A stretch of 64,000 nt of DNA from assembly GCA_963402885.1 (NCBI GenBank), contig OY727102.1:13454001-13518000 (forward strand), in the 5' to 3' direction. Position numbers and translations under genes: made by a program. Positions 1 through 11,880 of the stretch are shown one piece after another (position 1 is the first letter of the stretch; each line of letters begins with the position of its first letter). The DNA is from Antedon bifida. Taxonomy: Eukaryota > Echinodermata > Crinoidea > Comatulida > Antedonidae. The notes beneath the pieces were generated by a model. The model did no database searches, had not been told where the DNA came from, and saw only the letters and a list, made by a program, of their open reading frames with translations.

Positions 1-129
1 CTCGGAATGGCACGCTGCATCTAAAAATAGGAGCACCACATGTATATAACGTTTTTGTTTATTAATTAATTAAATGTTATATACAGGTGGTAATATTAAT
101 ATTTCTATTCTATTTACGTTTTAAATTAG

Positions 130-425
130 TTTTACACATCCAGTAAAAGATACAACAAATTGTATTAAATAATAATGACGAAAATGAATTGTTCCATGAT
201 CGAAAAAAGAATAAAATGTAGTTTTAATTTATTACACATCCAGTAAAAGATAGAATAAAAGTTATTAAATAATAATAATGGCGGAAATGAATTGTTCCAT
301 GATCGAAAAAAGATTAAAATGTAGTTTTAATTTATTACACATCCAGTAAAAGATAGAATAAATGTTATTAGATAATAATAATGAAAATTAATTTTTCTGT
401 GATCGAAAAAGATTAAAATGAGGTT
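130..425. repeat. Short tandem repeat, about 100-bp unit, three copies
   Basis: Three adjacent copies of a unit containing 'ttacacatccagtaaaagat' followed by a TTATTA/AATAAT run and 'ttccatgatcgaaaaaagat'. The third copy is more diverged. No coding potential is visible here or in bases 426-833, which are plain AT-rich DNA. Confidence 0.75.
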
Positions 426-833
426 GTAATGTATTCTTGAAAGTTAGCCAGCTGTCACAAACTTAGGAATCTTTTATCCCCATCGGTTGTTATAATCTCA
501 TAAATTTTCCAGGAATACAGTATTTTGTGGAATCAATTTTAACTTTCAAATGAATAACAAAAATGTATTAACATGCTGATGGCTGAAATTAATGTTATCA
601 AGAACAATGGAGTCAAATGAACATGTAAATAAAAGTTTACAAACAAACAAGCAATATTTATAGCTTCTGTTGTGCAAAGTCCTACTGTAGTTATTGTTTC
701 ATAAAACCAGAATCCTGACATTTACCCGCTTTTTTTTTATCCTTTGTGGTTAACCACCACCTTTATTCATTCAATGTTTCATAAACAACAATTACAGAAT
801 CTCTAAGCATTTTCTACATTTTATCTATAGTTC

Positions 834-1557
834 ACTATGTCGGTCGTTTGGTCGGTCTGTCTGTCTGTCGGTCTGTCTGTCGGTCGGTCCGGTATCACTA
901 TGCGTTTTATCGCTTTCTGACCTTATCTTGATATCAGTTTAATCTAGCTAAGTCAATTTTTCACAGAATATTCCTTATGGCCAGGAATCGATGTGGTTAT
1001 GTTTTCACGGTGCGCAATAAAAAATTACGCGGTCTACGCACGATTTAACGAAATCACGTTTGTAATCATATCTTCACAACCATGAATCACAATTAAATAA
1101 AATTTGGTACTCATAAATTTCAGGGCATAAATCATCATATGGCAATACAATTACGTGCGTAGCGCATGTAACGCATGCGTACGCGCGCGTAAAATTTTCA
1201 AAATTTATTTTCGATGAAATAAGAGTACGTTTCAGGCAATTTTAAGCGTTTACAAAATTGCCATGAGTGCGCATATTTTTGCGCGCGCACTGCGCGTTAA
1301 ATGTTATTGCGCACTATTTTTGCCCGATTTCTGTTTTTTAGACTTACTTTGCAACTCGAAATTACGTTATACGAGCACGTCAAAAGTGACAGGCTACGCA
1401 CATGTAAATTAAAAAAATATAAACATTTGTAAACATGTTCAGTAATTTCGGTCAGTATAGTTCACTATGCCGGTCGGTCTGTCTGTCGGTCTGTCTGTCT
1501 GTCGGTCCGGTATCACTATGCATTGTAGCACGCGACTTAATAGCTGTTGGCCTTGTT
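834..1557 (+). mobile_element. Dispersed GTCG/GTCT-bearing element, copy 1 (5' truncated)
   Basis: This segment is nearly identical to 6801-7562. It starts 'tagttcactatg', runs through a GTCG/GTCT microsatellite, then about 500 bp of unique sequence rich in ACGCGCG words. It ends with a second GTCG/GTCT run, 'ccggtatcactatgc' and 'gcacgcgac'. The hairpin 'agtcgcgtggacgcgact' that opens copy 2 is missing here. No protein is encoded. It is best read as a non-autonomous DNA element with subterminal microsatellites. The family is not recognised. Confidence 0.6.
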
Positions 1558-1559
1558 TC

Positions 1560-4290
1560 GTTACTTTCTTATTTTTATCCTCTTTAATATTTTGGAAAAA
1601 AAATCCCTGTACTATAGTAAAGGGATTTTTTCGAAAAATGCCCAAAATATCGACTTTTTAAAATTCCATTATTATGCGATAATAAGACTATATATGGGCA
1701 TATATTGCTTTTTATCATCTTATAGAGCCATATTAACCAGTTTTGTAGAAAAATAAAAAAGTCGAAATTTAGCTATTTTTAAAAAAAATCCTTGTACTAT
1801 TAGTACAGGGATTTTTAGAAAAATGCCCACAATATCGACTTTTTAAAATTCCTTTATTATGCGATAATATGGCTATATATGCGCATATATTGCTTTTTAT
1901 CATCTTATAGAGCAATATTAACCAGTTTTGTAGAAAAATAAAAAAGTCGAAATTTACTATTTAAAAAAAAAATCCTTGTACTATAGTACAGGGATTTTTA
2001 GAAAAATGCTCAAAATATCGACTTTTTAAAATTCCATTATTATGCGATAATATGACTATATATGGGCATATTATTGCTTTTTATCATCTTATAGAGCCAT
2101 ATTAACCAGTTTTGTAGAAAAATAAAAAAGTCGAAATTTAGCTATTTAAAAAAAAAATCCTTGTACTATAGTACAGGGATTTTTTAGAAAAATGCCCAAA
2201 ATATCGACTTTTTAAAATTCCATTATTATGCGATAATATGACTATATATGGGCATATTATTGCTTTTTATCATCTTATAGAGCCATATTAACCAGTTTTG
2301 TAGAAAAACAAAAAAGTCGAAATTTAGCCATTGAAAAAAAAATCCCTGTACTATTATAGTACATGGATTTTTAGAAAAATGCCCAAAATATCGATTTTTA
2401 AAATTCCATTATTATGCGATAATAAGACTATATATGGGCATATTATTGCTTTTTATCATCTTATAGAGCCATATTAACCAGTTTTGTAGAAAAATAAAAA
2501 AGTCGAAATTTACTATTTTAAAAAAAAATCCTTGTACTAAAATAGTACAGGGATTTTTAGAAAAATGCCCAAAATATCGACTTTTTAAAATTCCATTATT
2601 ATGCGATAATATGACTATATATGGGCATATTATTGCTTTTTATCATCTTATAGAGCCATATTAACCAGTTTTGTAGAAAAATAAAAAAGTCGAAATTTAG
2701 CCATTTTTGAAAAAAAAAATCCCTGTACTAATAGTACATGGATTTTTAGAAAAATGCCCAAAATATCGACTTTTTAAAATTCCATTATTATGCGATAATA
2801 AGACTATATATGGGCATATATTGTTTTTTATCATCTTATAGAGCCATATTAACCAGTCTTGTAGAAAAATTAAAAAGTAGAAATTTAGCTATTTAAAAAA
2901 AAATCTTTGTACTATAGTACAGGGATTTTTAGAAAAATGCCCAAAATATCGACTTTTTAAAATTCCATTATTATGCGATAATATGACTATATATGGGCAT
3001 ATTATTGCTTTTTATCATTTTATAGAGCCATATTTACCAGTTTTGTAGAAAAATAAAAAAGTCGAAATTTAGCCATTTTTGGAAAAAAAAAATCCCTGTA
3101 CTATTTTTAGTACAGGGATTTTTAGAAAAATTCCCAAAATATCGACTTTTTAAAATTCCATTATTATGCGATAATATGAATATATATGGGCATGTATTGC
3201 TTTTTATCATCTTATAGAGCCATATTAATCAGTTTTGTAGAAAAATAAAGAAGTCGAAATTTAGCTATTTAAAAAAAAAATCCTTGTACTATAGTAAAGG
3301 GATTTTTAGAAAAATGCCCAAAATATCGACTTTTTAAAATTCCATTATTATGCGATAATATGACTATATATGGGCATATATTGCTTTTATCATCTTATAG
3401 AGCCATATTAACCAGTTTTGTAGAAAAATAAAAAAGTCGAAATTTAGCCAATTTTGGAAAAAAAATCCCTGTACTATAGTACAGGGAGTTTGTAGAAAAA
3501 TGCCCAAAATATCGACTTTTTAAAATTCCATTATTATGCGATAATATGGCTATATATGCGCATATATTGCTTTTTATCATCTTATAGAGCAATATTAACC
3601 AGTTTTGTAGAAAAATAAAAAAGTCGAAATTTAGCCATTTTTGTACAGGGATTTTTTAGAGAAATGCCAAAAATATCGACTTTTTAAAATTCAGTTATTA
3701 TGCGATAATATGGCTAGGCTATATATGCGCATATATTGCTTTGTATCATCTTATAGAGCCATGTTAACCAGTTTTGTCGAAAAATTAAAAGGTCGAAATT
3801 TAGCCATTTTTTTACAGGGATTTTTTCGAAAAATTCCCAAAATATCGACTTTTCAAAATTCCATTATTATGCGATAATATGACTATATATGCGCATATAT
3901 TGCTTTGTATAATCTTATAGAGTCAAATTAACCAGTTGTGTCGAAAAATAAAAAGGTCGAAATTTAGCCATTTTTTTACAGGGATTTTTTTTCGAAAAAT
4001 GCCCAAAAATAAAAAAGTCGAAATTTAGAAAGGCCAAAAATATCGACTTTTTAAAATTCAGTTATGCGATAATATGGCTAGGCTATATATGCGCATATAT
4101 TGCTTTATATCATCTTATAGAGCTATGTTTTTCAAAATTCCATTATTATGCGATAATATGACTATATATGCGCATATATTGCTTTGTATAATCCTATAGA
4201 GTCAAATTAACCAGTTGTGCAGAAAAATAAAAAAGGTAAAAAAGGTCGAAATTTAGCCATTTTTTGCAAAAAAAAAAATCCGGACAGAGA
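1560..4290. repeat. Satellite array, about 185-bp unit, roughly 14-15 copies
   Basis: Successive units repeat 'aaaaatgcccaaaatatcg', 'attccattattatgcgataa', 'atcatcttatagagcca' and 'accagttttgtagaaaaata' at intervals of about 182-191 bp. Each junction carries a palindrome of the form aatccctgtacta/tagtacagggatt. Copies after about 3640 lose one arm of this palindrome and are more diverged, so the 3' side looks older. The short reading frames inside are repeat shadows and not genes. Confidence 0.9.
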
Positions 4291-4470
4291 TTTTCGACTT
4301 TTTCCTTTTTCGACAAAACTGGTTAAATAGCAAAATGTCTACCATTTTATTTTTTTGCATAATTAGTTAGTATGGCTCTATAAGATGATGATAACAAAAT
4401 AAATGCGCATATATCGCATAATTATTGAATTTAAAAAAGTGGATATTTTGGCCATTCTTAAAAAAAATTC
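4291..4470 (-). repeat. Inverted single satellite unit closing the array
   Basis: Read on the - strand this segment matches the satellite unit: 'cgacaaaactggttaa', 'ggctctataagatgatga' and 'tatcgcataattattgaat' are reverse complements of its landmarks. The array therefore ends in a head-to-head junction. Confidence 0.65.
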
Positions 4471-6781
4471 TTTTGATAGTTTCCAACTATTAGCCAACTT
4501 ACTATACTGTAGTACATGCGTAATACAGTTTAATGAAATTGTTTCACTCTTATTGTTATTAGGCTGTGTGTTTCTTTAATAATAACTTGAGTTGAAGCTT
4601 AGTTTAAATGCCTCAGTGATTCTAATACAGACAATGAAAGCACATACCGTGTCAAACCTATTAATAATTCGGCAGAAACAACAGAAAATGCAAGCATACT
4701 AATAGAACACCTACTTTTAGTCTATTTATTTTTCTTTGCTTATATTTTATTTGCTTAATATGCCTATACATTCCCAAATTATACGGAGTAGTACTACAAT
4801 AATTATGACATGTTGATGTCGAATTCTCACTTACTGTACAATCGTCTCGCGGGCCTGTAAGTACTATTATTATATACATTTCATATTAATTAGACAAAAT
4901 TCTCCATGAGCTACGCATCGGTCACTTCTACGAACAGAATAGAAGCATGTTTTTTATTTCAATCGCACGAATGTACAACAGCATGAATAAGAACAATTTT
5001 TTTTAAACTCGTAAAAAACATATCATGAACCGGATGTATCGAAGTTGTATGACCAGAGAAGATTTCACTCTTCCCTGGTATAACCATACTATCAAACAAC
5101 CAACCAAAAATGCTGCATATGTATATTATATTATATCCATAAGAGCACGAAGAAATGATAATGACGAATTTGTTATTTAAAATATCTATTAAGGTATGTT
5201 ATTTTAATACGTGTGTATTCATTTGTTACTGCGTATGAAGAGGGCGCAGTCATTTTAGCAGGTCGAGTACAACAGAATATTATTTACGTTTCGTGACAGA
5301 GTGGAAAGGCGACGATTGATCTACAATATCTTCATAACGGTAAAGTATTCTCATTACCTTTCATTGAATTAAGTTATGAATTATGGACCAGTTAGTTCAG
5401 GGAGATATTGACTAGTTATTTAAAGATATGTAGGCCTAATAAAATAGATGTGTTAGTTGTTGAGTCCGTGAATATATCCGGTATAGACCTACTGTATGCT
5501 ACAACAAGGAAGTAAATAATGTTTGTCATTCGGGCCTGGTGTGATGTGATGATTAAACATTATTTAAAATGTTTGTGTTAAAATACTATGAATAAAAGAA
5601 AGAAGTATAATTGTTTTTCTTTATATATTATAATATAATATATTATTGAAAAAAAGATATTCAGAAGAAAAGGGTGTTTGAAATAAAATAGTATCATTAC
5701 TAAACATAGGCCTAAACGTAGTGTAGGCCTATGAACTTAATAGGCGGCCTACACTAAGTTTTTTTGCATATTATAAAAATAATAATCACTACATCCGATC
5801 GTTGTTCATTCACTATAGGATATATAGAATATAGGCCTACCACTTAATTTAGGCTAGGCATACGAAATAACACTAATAAATCACATAGTGTAATACGAAC
5901 AAATACATTATAGAAATAACATTGGGTGAAGCTGTTGATTATATAGATAAACCTTATAATAATCAAGCAAGCCCTCTCAAGAAAAATAAACATTATGCAG
6001 TGGACGAATATTGAAAAGGAAATGCTAAGTAATCAAATTTGTAATCTGATATTATTGAGAATATAGAATACATGCACAAACCAACAGGAAATACTTTCCA
6101 GTGCATAAAAGAAGTGTTTTGTATTGTTCAATCAAAACATAATTGTATTTCATATCCTCAATATAAATTGAGATTTCGGAGCAGCGCATGTGCAGTAGTC
6201 ATGGCGAACAGCGTGCTGCAACAGGTACAGTTCACAAGTTTTACATTCGGTTGTTAGGCCTATAGGCCTACACATAATGAATGTTTATGAGTGGAGTATG
6301 GTACAAATAAGTTCATGAGATGAAAGTTTATATTAGGCAAAGCCGAGTGAAATATAACAAATGTTCAATGTCACCGAATTAAATTATTTGTACTATCTTA
6401 CAAAAAGGAAGGCGCAAATAGCAGTACTCCATTGTATAAAGAGACACCGCACTCTTGAGAGTGCAACATAACATTTATTTAATACCATGTGACCCACAAT
6501 CCAATGACAAGAATCTATATAAGTATCTAGAATATCTAGGTCCACAGTATACAGATACACGTTTAAATGCCAAGAGGGGAAAATCAATCAATCACTACTA
6601 TTACTAGGAAAGAATAACTAAATTGATACATTCGTAATTATTTGATAATCATCCTATCTCTCCCATTCTGTCAAGAAATTGTTCAATTCAAGCTAACAAA
6701 ATAAATAAATAAAATAAAATATATAGCAAGATAGGTGTAAATTCATAAAGAGCACACCCAATTGCCATTTAATGTATTTTT
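4471..6781. other. Intergenic DNA upstream of gene A, with a weak beta-module match
   Basis: No convincing gene is visible. TAGGCCTA-type palindromes are dense between 5700 and 6270. Around 5455-5520 'gagtccgtgaatatatccgg' resembles the 'gagtcctcgaatatatccgg' core of the beta modules near 13760, 21710 and 59010. This may be the diverged upstream module of gene A. Around 6420-6530 is a weak match to the end of repeat delta ('catgtgacccaca'). Confidence 0.4.
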
Positions 6782-7542
6782 AGTCGCGTGGACGCGACTC
6801 TATAGTTCACTATGTCGGTCGGTTGGTCGGTCTGTCTGTCTGTCTGTCTGTCGGTCTGTCTGTCGGTCTGTCTGCTGTCGGTCCGGTATCACTATGCGTT
6901 TTATCGCTTTCTGAACTTATCTTGATATCAGTTTAATCTAGCTATGTCAATTTTTCACAGAATATTCCTTATGGCCAGGAATCGATGTGGTTATGTTTTC
7001 ACGATGCGCAATAAAAAATTACGCGGTCTACGCACGATTTAACGAAATCACGTTTGTAATCATATCTTCACAACCATGAATCACAATTAAATAAAATTTG
7101 GTACTCATAAATTTCAGGGCATAAATCATCATATGGCAATACAATTACGTGCGTAGCGCATGTAACGCATGCGTACGCGCGCTTAAAATTTTCAAAATTT
7201 ATTTTCGATGAAATAAGAGTACGTTTCAGGAAATTTTAAGCGTTTACAAAATTGCCATGATTGCGCAGATTTTTGCGCGCGCACTGCGCGTTAAATGTTA
7301 TTGCGCACTCTTTTTGCCCGATTTCTGTTTTCTTGACTTACTTAACTCGAAATTACGTTATACAAGCACGTCAAAAGTGACAGGCTACGCACGTGTAAAT
7401 TAAAAAAATATAAATGTTTTTAAACATTTCAACATTTTTAAACATGTTCATTAATTTCGGTCAGTATAGTTCACTATGTCGGTCGGTCGGTCTGTCGGTC
7501 TGTCTGTCGGTCCGGTATCACTATGCATTGTAGCACGCGACT
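6782..7542 (+). mobile_element. Dispersed GTCG/GTCT-bearing element, copy 2 (complete)
   Basis: The element begins with the hairpin agtcgcgt-gg-acgcgact and ends ACGCGACT, so its ends are AGTCGCGT...ACGCGACT. Two GTCG/GTCT microsatellites lie just inside the ends (about 6812-6885 and 7478-7514). The interior matches 834-1557 with few differences. It has no coding capacity. It lies immediately upstream of gene A, about 95 bp before the inferred 5' UTR acceptor, so it could contribute to that gene's promoter or 5' intron. Confidence 0.65.
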
Positions 7543-7659
7543 TAATGGCTGTTGGCCTTGTTCTCATTTTGTTTTACTTCTAAATCCTCTGATTTCACCT
7601 ATAATCATTGTATTCTGAACTTTTCTTTGCTTATAGAAGGATATACATACCAGAATAAA

Positions 7660-10600
7660 ATGGATAAAAAGATGATGAATTACTTGAAAGGATTAGCTGA
7701 ATCGTTCAAGCGGAGTTTCAACATGCGAGTTTTAGCAGACGATACCGAGATTAAAGAAGCTTACAAAACTGCTCAAGAAAAAGGAAAAGTACCATTTAAC
7801 AGAACCAAGCTTCTTATTATGGGTGATCATGGTGCCGGGAAAACGTCAACCTGCAGGCGTTTACAAGGAAAAGATTTTCGACCAGAAGAGCCTAGTACAA
7901 TCGAAATAGAAACAAACACTGTTTCCGTGAACGTTAGTGATGTTAATAGTAAATGGTGTGAAGTAACCAGCACCCCACTTGAAGATTATGAAAGTTCAGC
8001 AGCATGGTGGACAGTATCACATGTGCTCCAACAGAGCAAACGTAAAATATCGAGAGCCTTTGGTTCGTCTGACACAAATACATTATCAATCCGAAAGCTA
8101 CTGGAGGAGATTTGTTATCTAATGTTGTATCTGATCCCTTTTACTGTCATACTGTGTTTTGGTGGGTTTACATTCGGGTTTGGTCCAGTCGTGTGGTTAT
8201 ACATCGTTTGTATTATGACAATATGTGATGTCCACAGTGCATATCGCTTTGGATGTGGATGCACTATAGTGATGGTCCTTGTAGATAAAGCAACACAATT
8301 AAGTGAGCAGACTGAACAAAGTATGGAGTTAAATACATGGGTTTATGTGACAGCACCACTAATGATTGTTTGCTTGTATGGATTGGGATCGTTCATCGTC
8401 GGATTGCTCATGGGTACAGGTGGTAGGACGGGTATCTGTTTAGCATTGTGCTTCATGGTACATCCAAAACAATACATTATTTCTATGGAATTCTTTTTAG
8501 AAAAACTGTCATTTATTTGCAAACTATACATTGAATTCGTCATTTCTGCAGTAATTATAACAGTAATTTATAGAAGCATTCACACAAAAATATTTTCAAT
8601 CAGTCGAAGAAAGTTTACTATTGTGTTATTACTTAACATAATCATTATCATTGCAACGACATATTATTTCGGAAGAAACAATTTTGTTGACATATCTATT
8701 TTATTTTGCTTGCTTGCAATTGTATTTTCGTTAACATCCGGGGTTTTATTAGGAAGAAAGGTTATGGCTTACGGCTATGTGCCTGAAAATTACATTTTAA
8801 AGAAATCTTTTGGTTTTATGGCTGGGATATGTTTAGCAAAAATATGTGGCTGGGAATTTGGAAATAAAAACAATTTAAATAATTTAATCAATGGCCATAA
8901 TCATTCAAAATCACGGTATTGTTTGGACTTTTTATTTTTTGCGCCAATTGTTGCGTTTATTATCTATGAGTTATTAGCTTATGTCAAAGTAAAAACTACG
9001 TCATCAATACCAATACTGCATATCAGAAAATCAATGAAAGCAGATCTTCGAAATGAAACAAATATTGATGCCAGACTAAGTTTATGGGATTTTTCAGGAC
9101 AAGAAATGTACTATAATACACACCATCTGTTTATGCCAAAGCAAGGCGTATACTTGGTTGTTTTCAACGCTGTAGCGGCGATTTCTAATCCTGATAGATA
9201 CATTAAACAGCTACAATTCTGGTTACAATCTATTGCTATGCATGTTGATATTGAGAATGCTGTAGTGTTTCTTGTAGGAACAAGAAGAACCAGTGTTGTA
9301 CGTGATGAAAAAGCTTTTTCTACGTTTGATAAATTTGTAAATGCACATCTTTACAAAAGGTTTTCAAGATTACTTGCTTTTCATCCAAGTGGACGACTTT
9401 GCTTTTTTATTGAAAACGCATTTAAAATTGATAAGGAGCTTAACATCTTACGAGAAAGAATATATAGTGAAGTTTCGAAATTAAAATACTTTTGTGAAAA
9501 GTTTTCTTTAAAATACTTATTATTTAAAAACACGTTAAATGGATTTCGTCATAGACAGTCCGTTATTGTGAGTATAAAAGATATTGAAAATGAATTAAAG
9601 TTAGCAAGCACCATTTTTGTGAAATTTGAGGTACGTCAACTTTTGAAGTTTTTGGATAAATCTGGAGATATCATATACAATGAACTTGATGAACTACTTC
9701 AGAATTATGTGGTCTGTGATCCTCAGGTATTAATAGACATTCTGAAATTATTAGTGAATGTGCCTGAACCACACAAAAGAAACAGAGCTGTGTCTGATCT
9801 TTGGCAGAGATTACTGGAAACAGGAATTGTTGATAGTAGACTATTGGAACACATTTGCCGAATGAAAGGAATTTGGAGAGTTTATCCTTATGTGATTCAG
9901 TACTTGGTAGGAACACAGTTGATGTTTCCACTTACAATAACTAATCAAGTTGATCAAGTTGGAACATTCTGTCTTCCTTGCAAATTGCCCAAAATTGATG
10001 AAATTAATTATAGTGATCATACTTCTGACATATTTTATTTCGATTTTGGTGAAGTTTTGCTAGAATTTATATTTCTTCGACTTATTGCAAAATGTTGCCA
10101 AGTTTTTGATTGGACTAGAATATATTATAACTCTGCACATTTCAAAGCAAGTGAAACACTGTTTTTTCAAATAAACACTAAAACAGTTTCTTCTTGCAGT
10201 ATTTTCTTATACGATAGAAATCTCATCAAACTGTCAGTGTCTAAAGAAATCCCGAGTCAGTCAGTAAATATCTTACAGAAAATGCATACTTTCATTGAAG
10301 AAATAGTCTTACAGACATTTAATCCGGATTACTTTCGTGATCAGCTACTTTTTGGTCCAGTGTGTGAAAGATGTAGTTCATTGGATGGAACGATGTGTTT
10401 GGTTAATCTAGTTGACTTAAGTGACGATGTATCTGCATTGAATGAATACAGACCAGATGAACACCACAAAGTTTATCGTAAACCAGATGTAACTATTTTA
10501 CCTTGTGCATGCTTGTTTTTCTTCTATTAGGCCTACTATAATGTTTGCTTTTATAATTTCATTCCAAAGTCTCCATGAGAGGCCAGGTAGTCACATGGCC

Positions 10601-10740
10601 CTAGTAATTTGTAACGCGGCCATATTCCAGTGTATGTAAACAAAGATAAATCATTTGTAGATAATTTTAATTTTAAACGCTTTGTTTTTTTTCAGTTCCG
10701 TTTTACCTGCAGTAGACCGACAACGATCATCAAACAATAA
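7660..10740 (+). CDS. Gene A: Roc-COR-type GTPase interrupted by a multi-pass membrane domain
   Basis: Inferred join 7660-10488 plus 10696-10740, 957 residues. The reading frame is open from further upstream, but the ATG at 7660 is the one conserved as M-D/E-K in all paralogs, and an acceptor-like 'ttgcttatag' ends at 7636. P-loop GDHGAGKTS is at 55-63. Hydrophobic segments lie near 152-192, 202-212, 228-266, 287-307, 320-365, 380-395 and 424-445. G3 is at about 476-481 and reads WDFSGQ, where the other five read WDFAGQ. Then come VGTRR in place of the usual THxD, a COR-like region (about 610-770, with LLQNYVVCDPQ) and CERC near 900. Switch I reads TIEIE, where the others have TIGIE. The exon 1 donor is GAT|gtaact. 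Exon 2 follows a T-rich tract and cag and encodes FRFTCSRPTTIIKQ. Binding and hydrolysis of GTP at a membrane is inferred from the family. The biological role is unknown. Confidence 0.85.
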
Positions 10741-10789
10741 TACAGTGTATGTATGTATCTTCTGTATCCAGTCAGTTGTCTTCGCTCGC

Positions 10790-11880
10790 GTACCATCTAG
10801 GTCGTGCCCACAGATGGTTCTCGAATACACAGTCATTTCAGCGTAAAAAAACTGGCTATTTCAAATGTAAGTAACGCAGGACTATAATACATTGTCGTTT
10901 ACAGAGAAACAAATAAATAGACACGATGATTTATGTAGTCAACTAAAATTATCGCCCTGGGAATTACTTTCGAAAGAGAAACTTGTCACAAAATGATTCC
11001 ACACTTTTTATTTGAACTGATTTGTGTTTTGTTTGTAATAACAATTGGGTTGAGAGAATGGGAAGAGGATGGTACAAAGAGAAACAATTTTTAAATATAT
11101 TCTTTATCCACTCAGTAACGACGTATTGCTTTCATGTTTTATAGGCCTATAAATAATAATTATACTACTAAATACAGTAAAACATTTGCGATTTAATACT
11201 TTGTTAAAACTGTCGCTGTCATAGTCGATTGAAATAATAAAGTACAGTACATGTAACGATACACCACTACGACGTTAGTATTTTGTAATAAAGTTTATTT
11301 GTATATTATGTGTTTATATATCTAACAGTACCCACACTCACAGAATAAAGTTTATTTGTATATGTGTTTATATATAACAGTTCCCACACTCACAGTAAGA
11401 CATTTGCTTTTCAAAGTATTGCAATAATATACCTAAATATTTTAGGTGTATCCCCTAGCCCATAAATTTGCCTACTTGTGTTAAACCAACTGGGAGATTG
11501 GAATGTTCCATTCATCGCAAATCAATACATTTGTATAAACGTATTAAAAATAGTATTTTTTTAAAAGAAAATCGGCCTGTCTTCAACATTATGATGCTGT
11601 ACTCGATCTGTTCAACCGGTTTTCACCTATTGAAAACAATTATCACAGGAAGAGATAGGAAAATGCGAAGCATCCTCGTATTATTGTGTGTGGGTATTTT
11701 TCAAGATGGACATCCATTAGACAGTGTCTACCACGGTCGGAAAACATTTTGTTTGGGGCAAACCGTTGAACCTAAATTCGGTTTAATTGTCAATAACTAA
11801 TTATCTAACTTTATATACCATCGAGTAAACATTCGAGAAATAACGATTTACTGAATTTTGCCCTTACGTAAATTTATATA
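10790..11880 (+). repeat. Dispersed module alpha, + orientation (copy after gene A)
   Basis: It begins near 'cccacagatggttctcgaat' and ends near 'accatcgagtaaacattcg'. The same sequence recurs at 20030-20350 (shortened) and 55940-57330, and inverted at 33167-33910, 35401-35766 and 40540-41645. At 40.5 kb it interrupts another repeat (gamma), so it behaves as a discrete mobile unit. The 110-codon frame at 11468-11800 is not preserved in the other copies and is not called a gene. Confidence 0.65.

Noticed and set aside
1439..1661. Short frames across the GTCG/GTCT runs and first satellite unit
   Set aside because: Low-complexity peptides such as DRQTDRPTDRPT from a microsatellite.
7552..7659. 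N-terminal extension of gene A starting at 7552
   Set aside because: The extra 36 residues have no counterpart in the other five genes, and an acceptor-like site lies at 7636. The conserved start is 7660.
9671..9931. Conserved 86-codon antisense frame in genes A, B, C, E and F (9671, 18842, 29342, 46969, 54130)
   Set aside because: It recurs only because the COR sense strand is nearly identical among paralogs. It has no independent signal and is absent at that length in gene D.
10489..10530. C-terminal tails read through the donors (also 19669-19704, 30172-30237, 39262-39279, 47799-47882, 54960-54983)
   Set aside because: They are unrelated between close paralogs apart from A/B, include TA-repeat peptides, and are replaced by the conserved FxFTCSRP exon when spliced.
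11468..11800. 110-codon frame in module alpha
   Set aside because: The other alpha copies (57180-57330, 33300-33560 inverted, 40670-40990 inverted) do not keep the frame.
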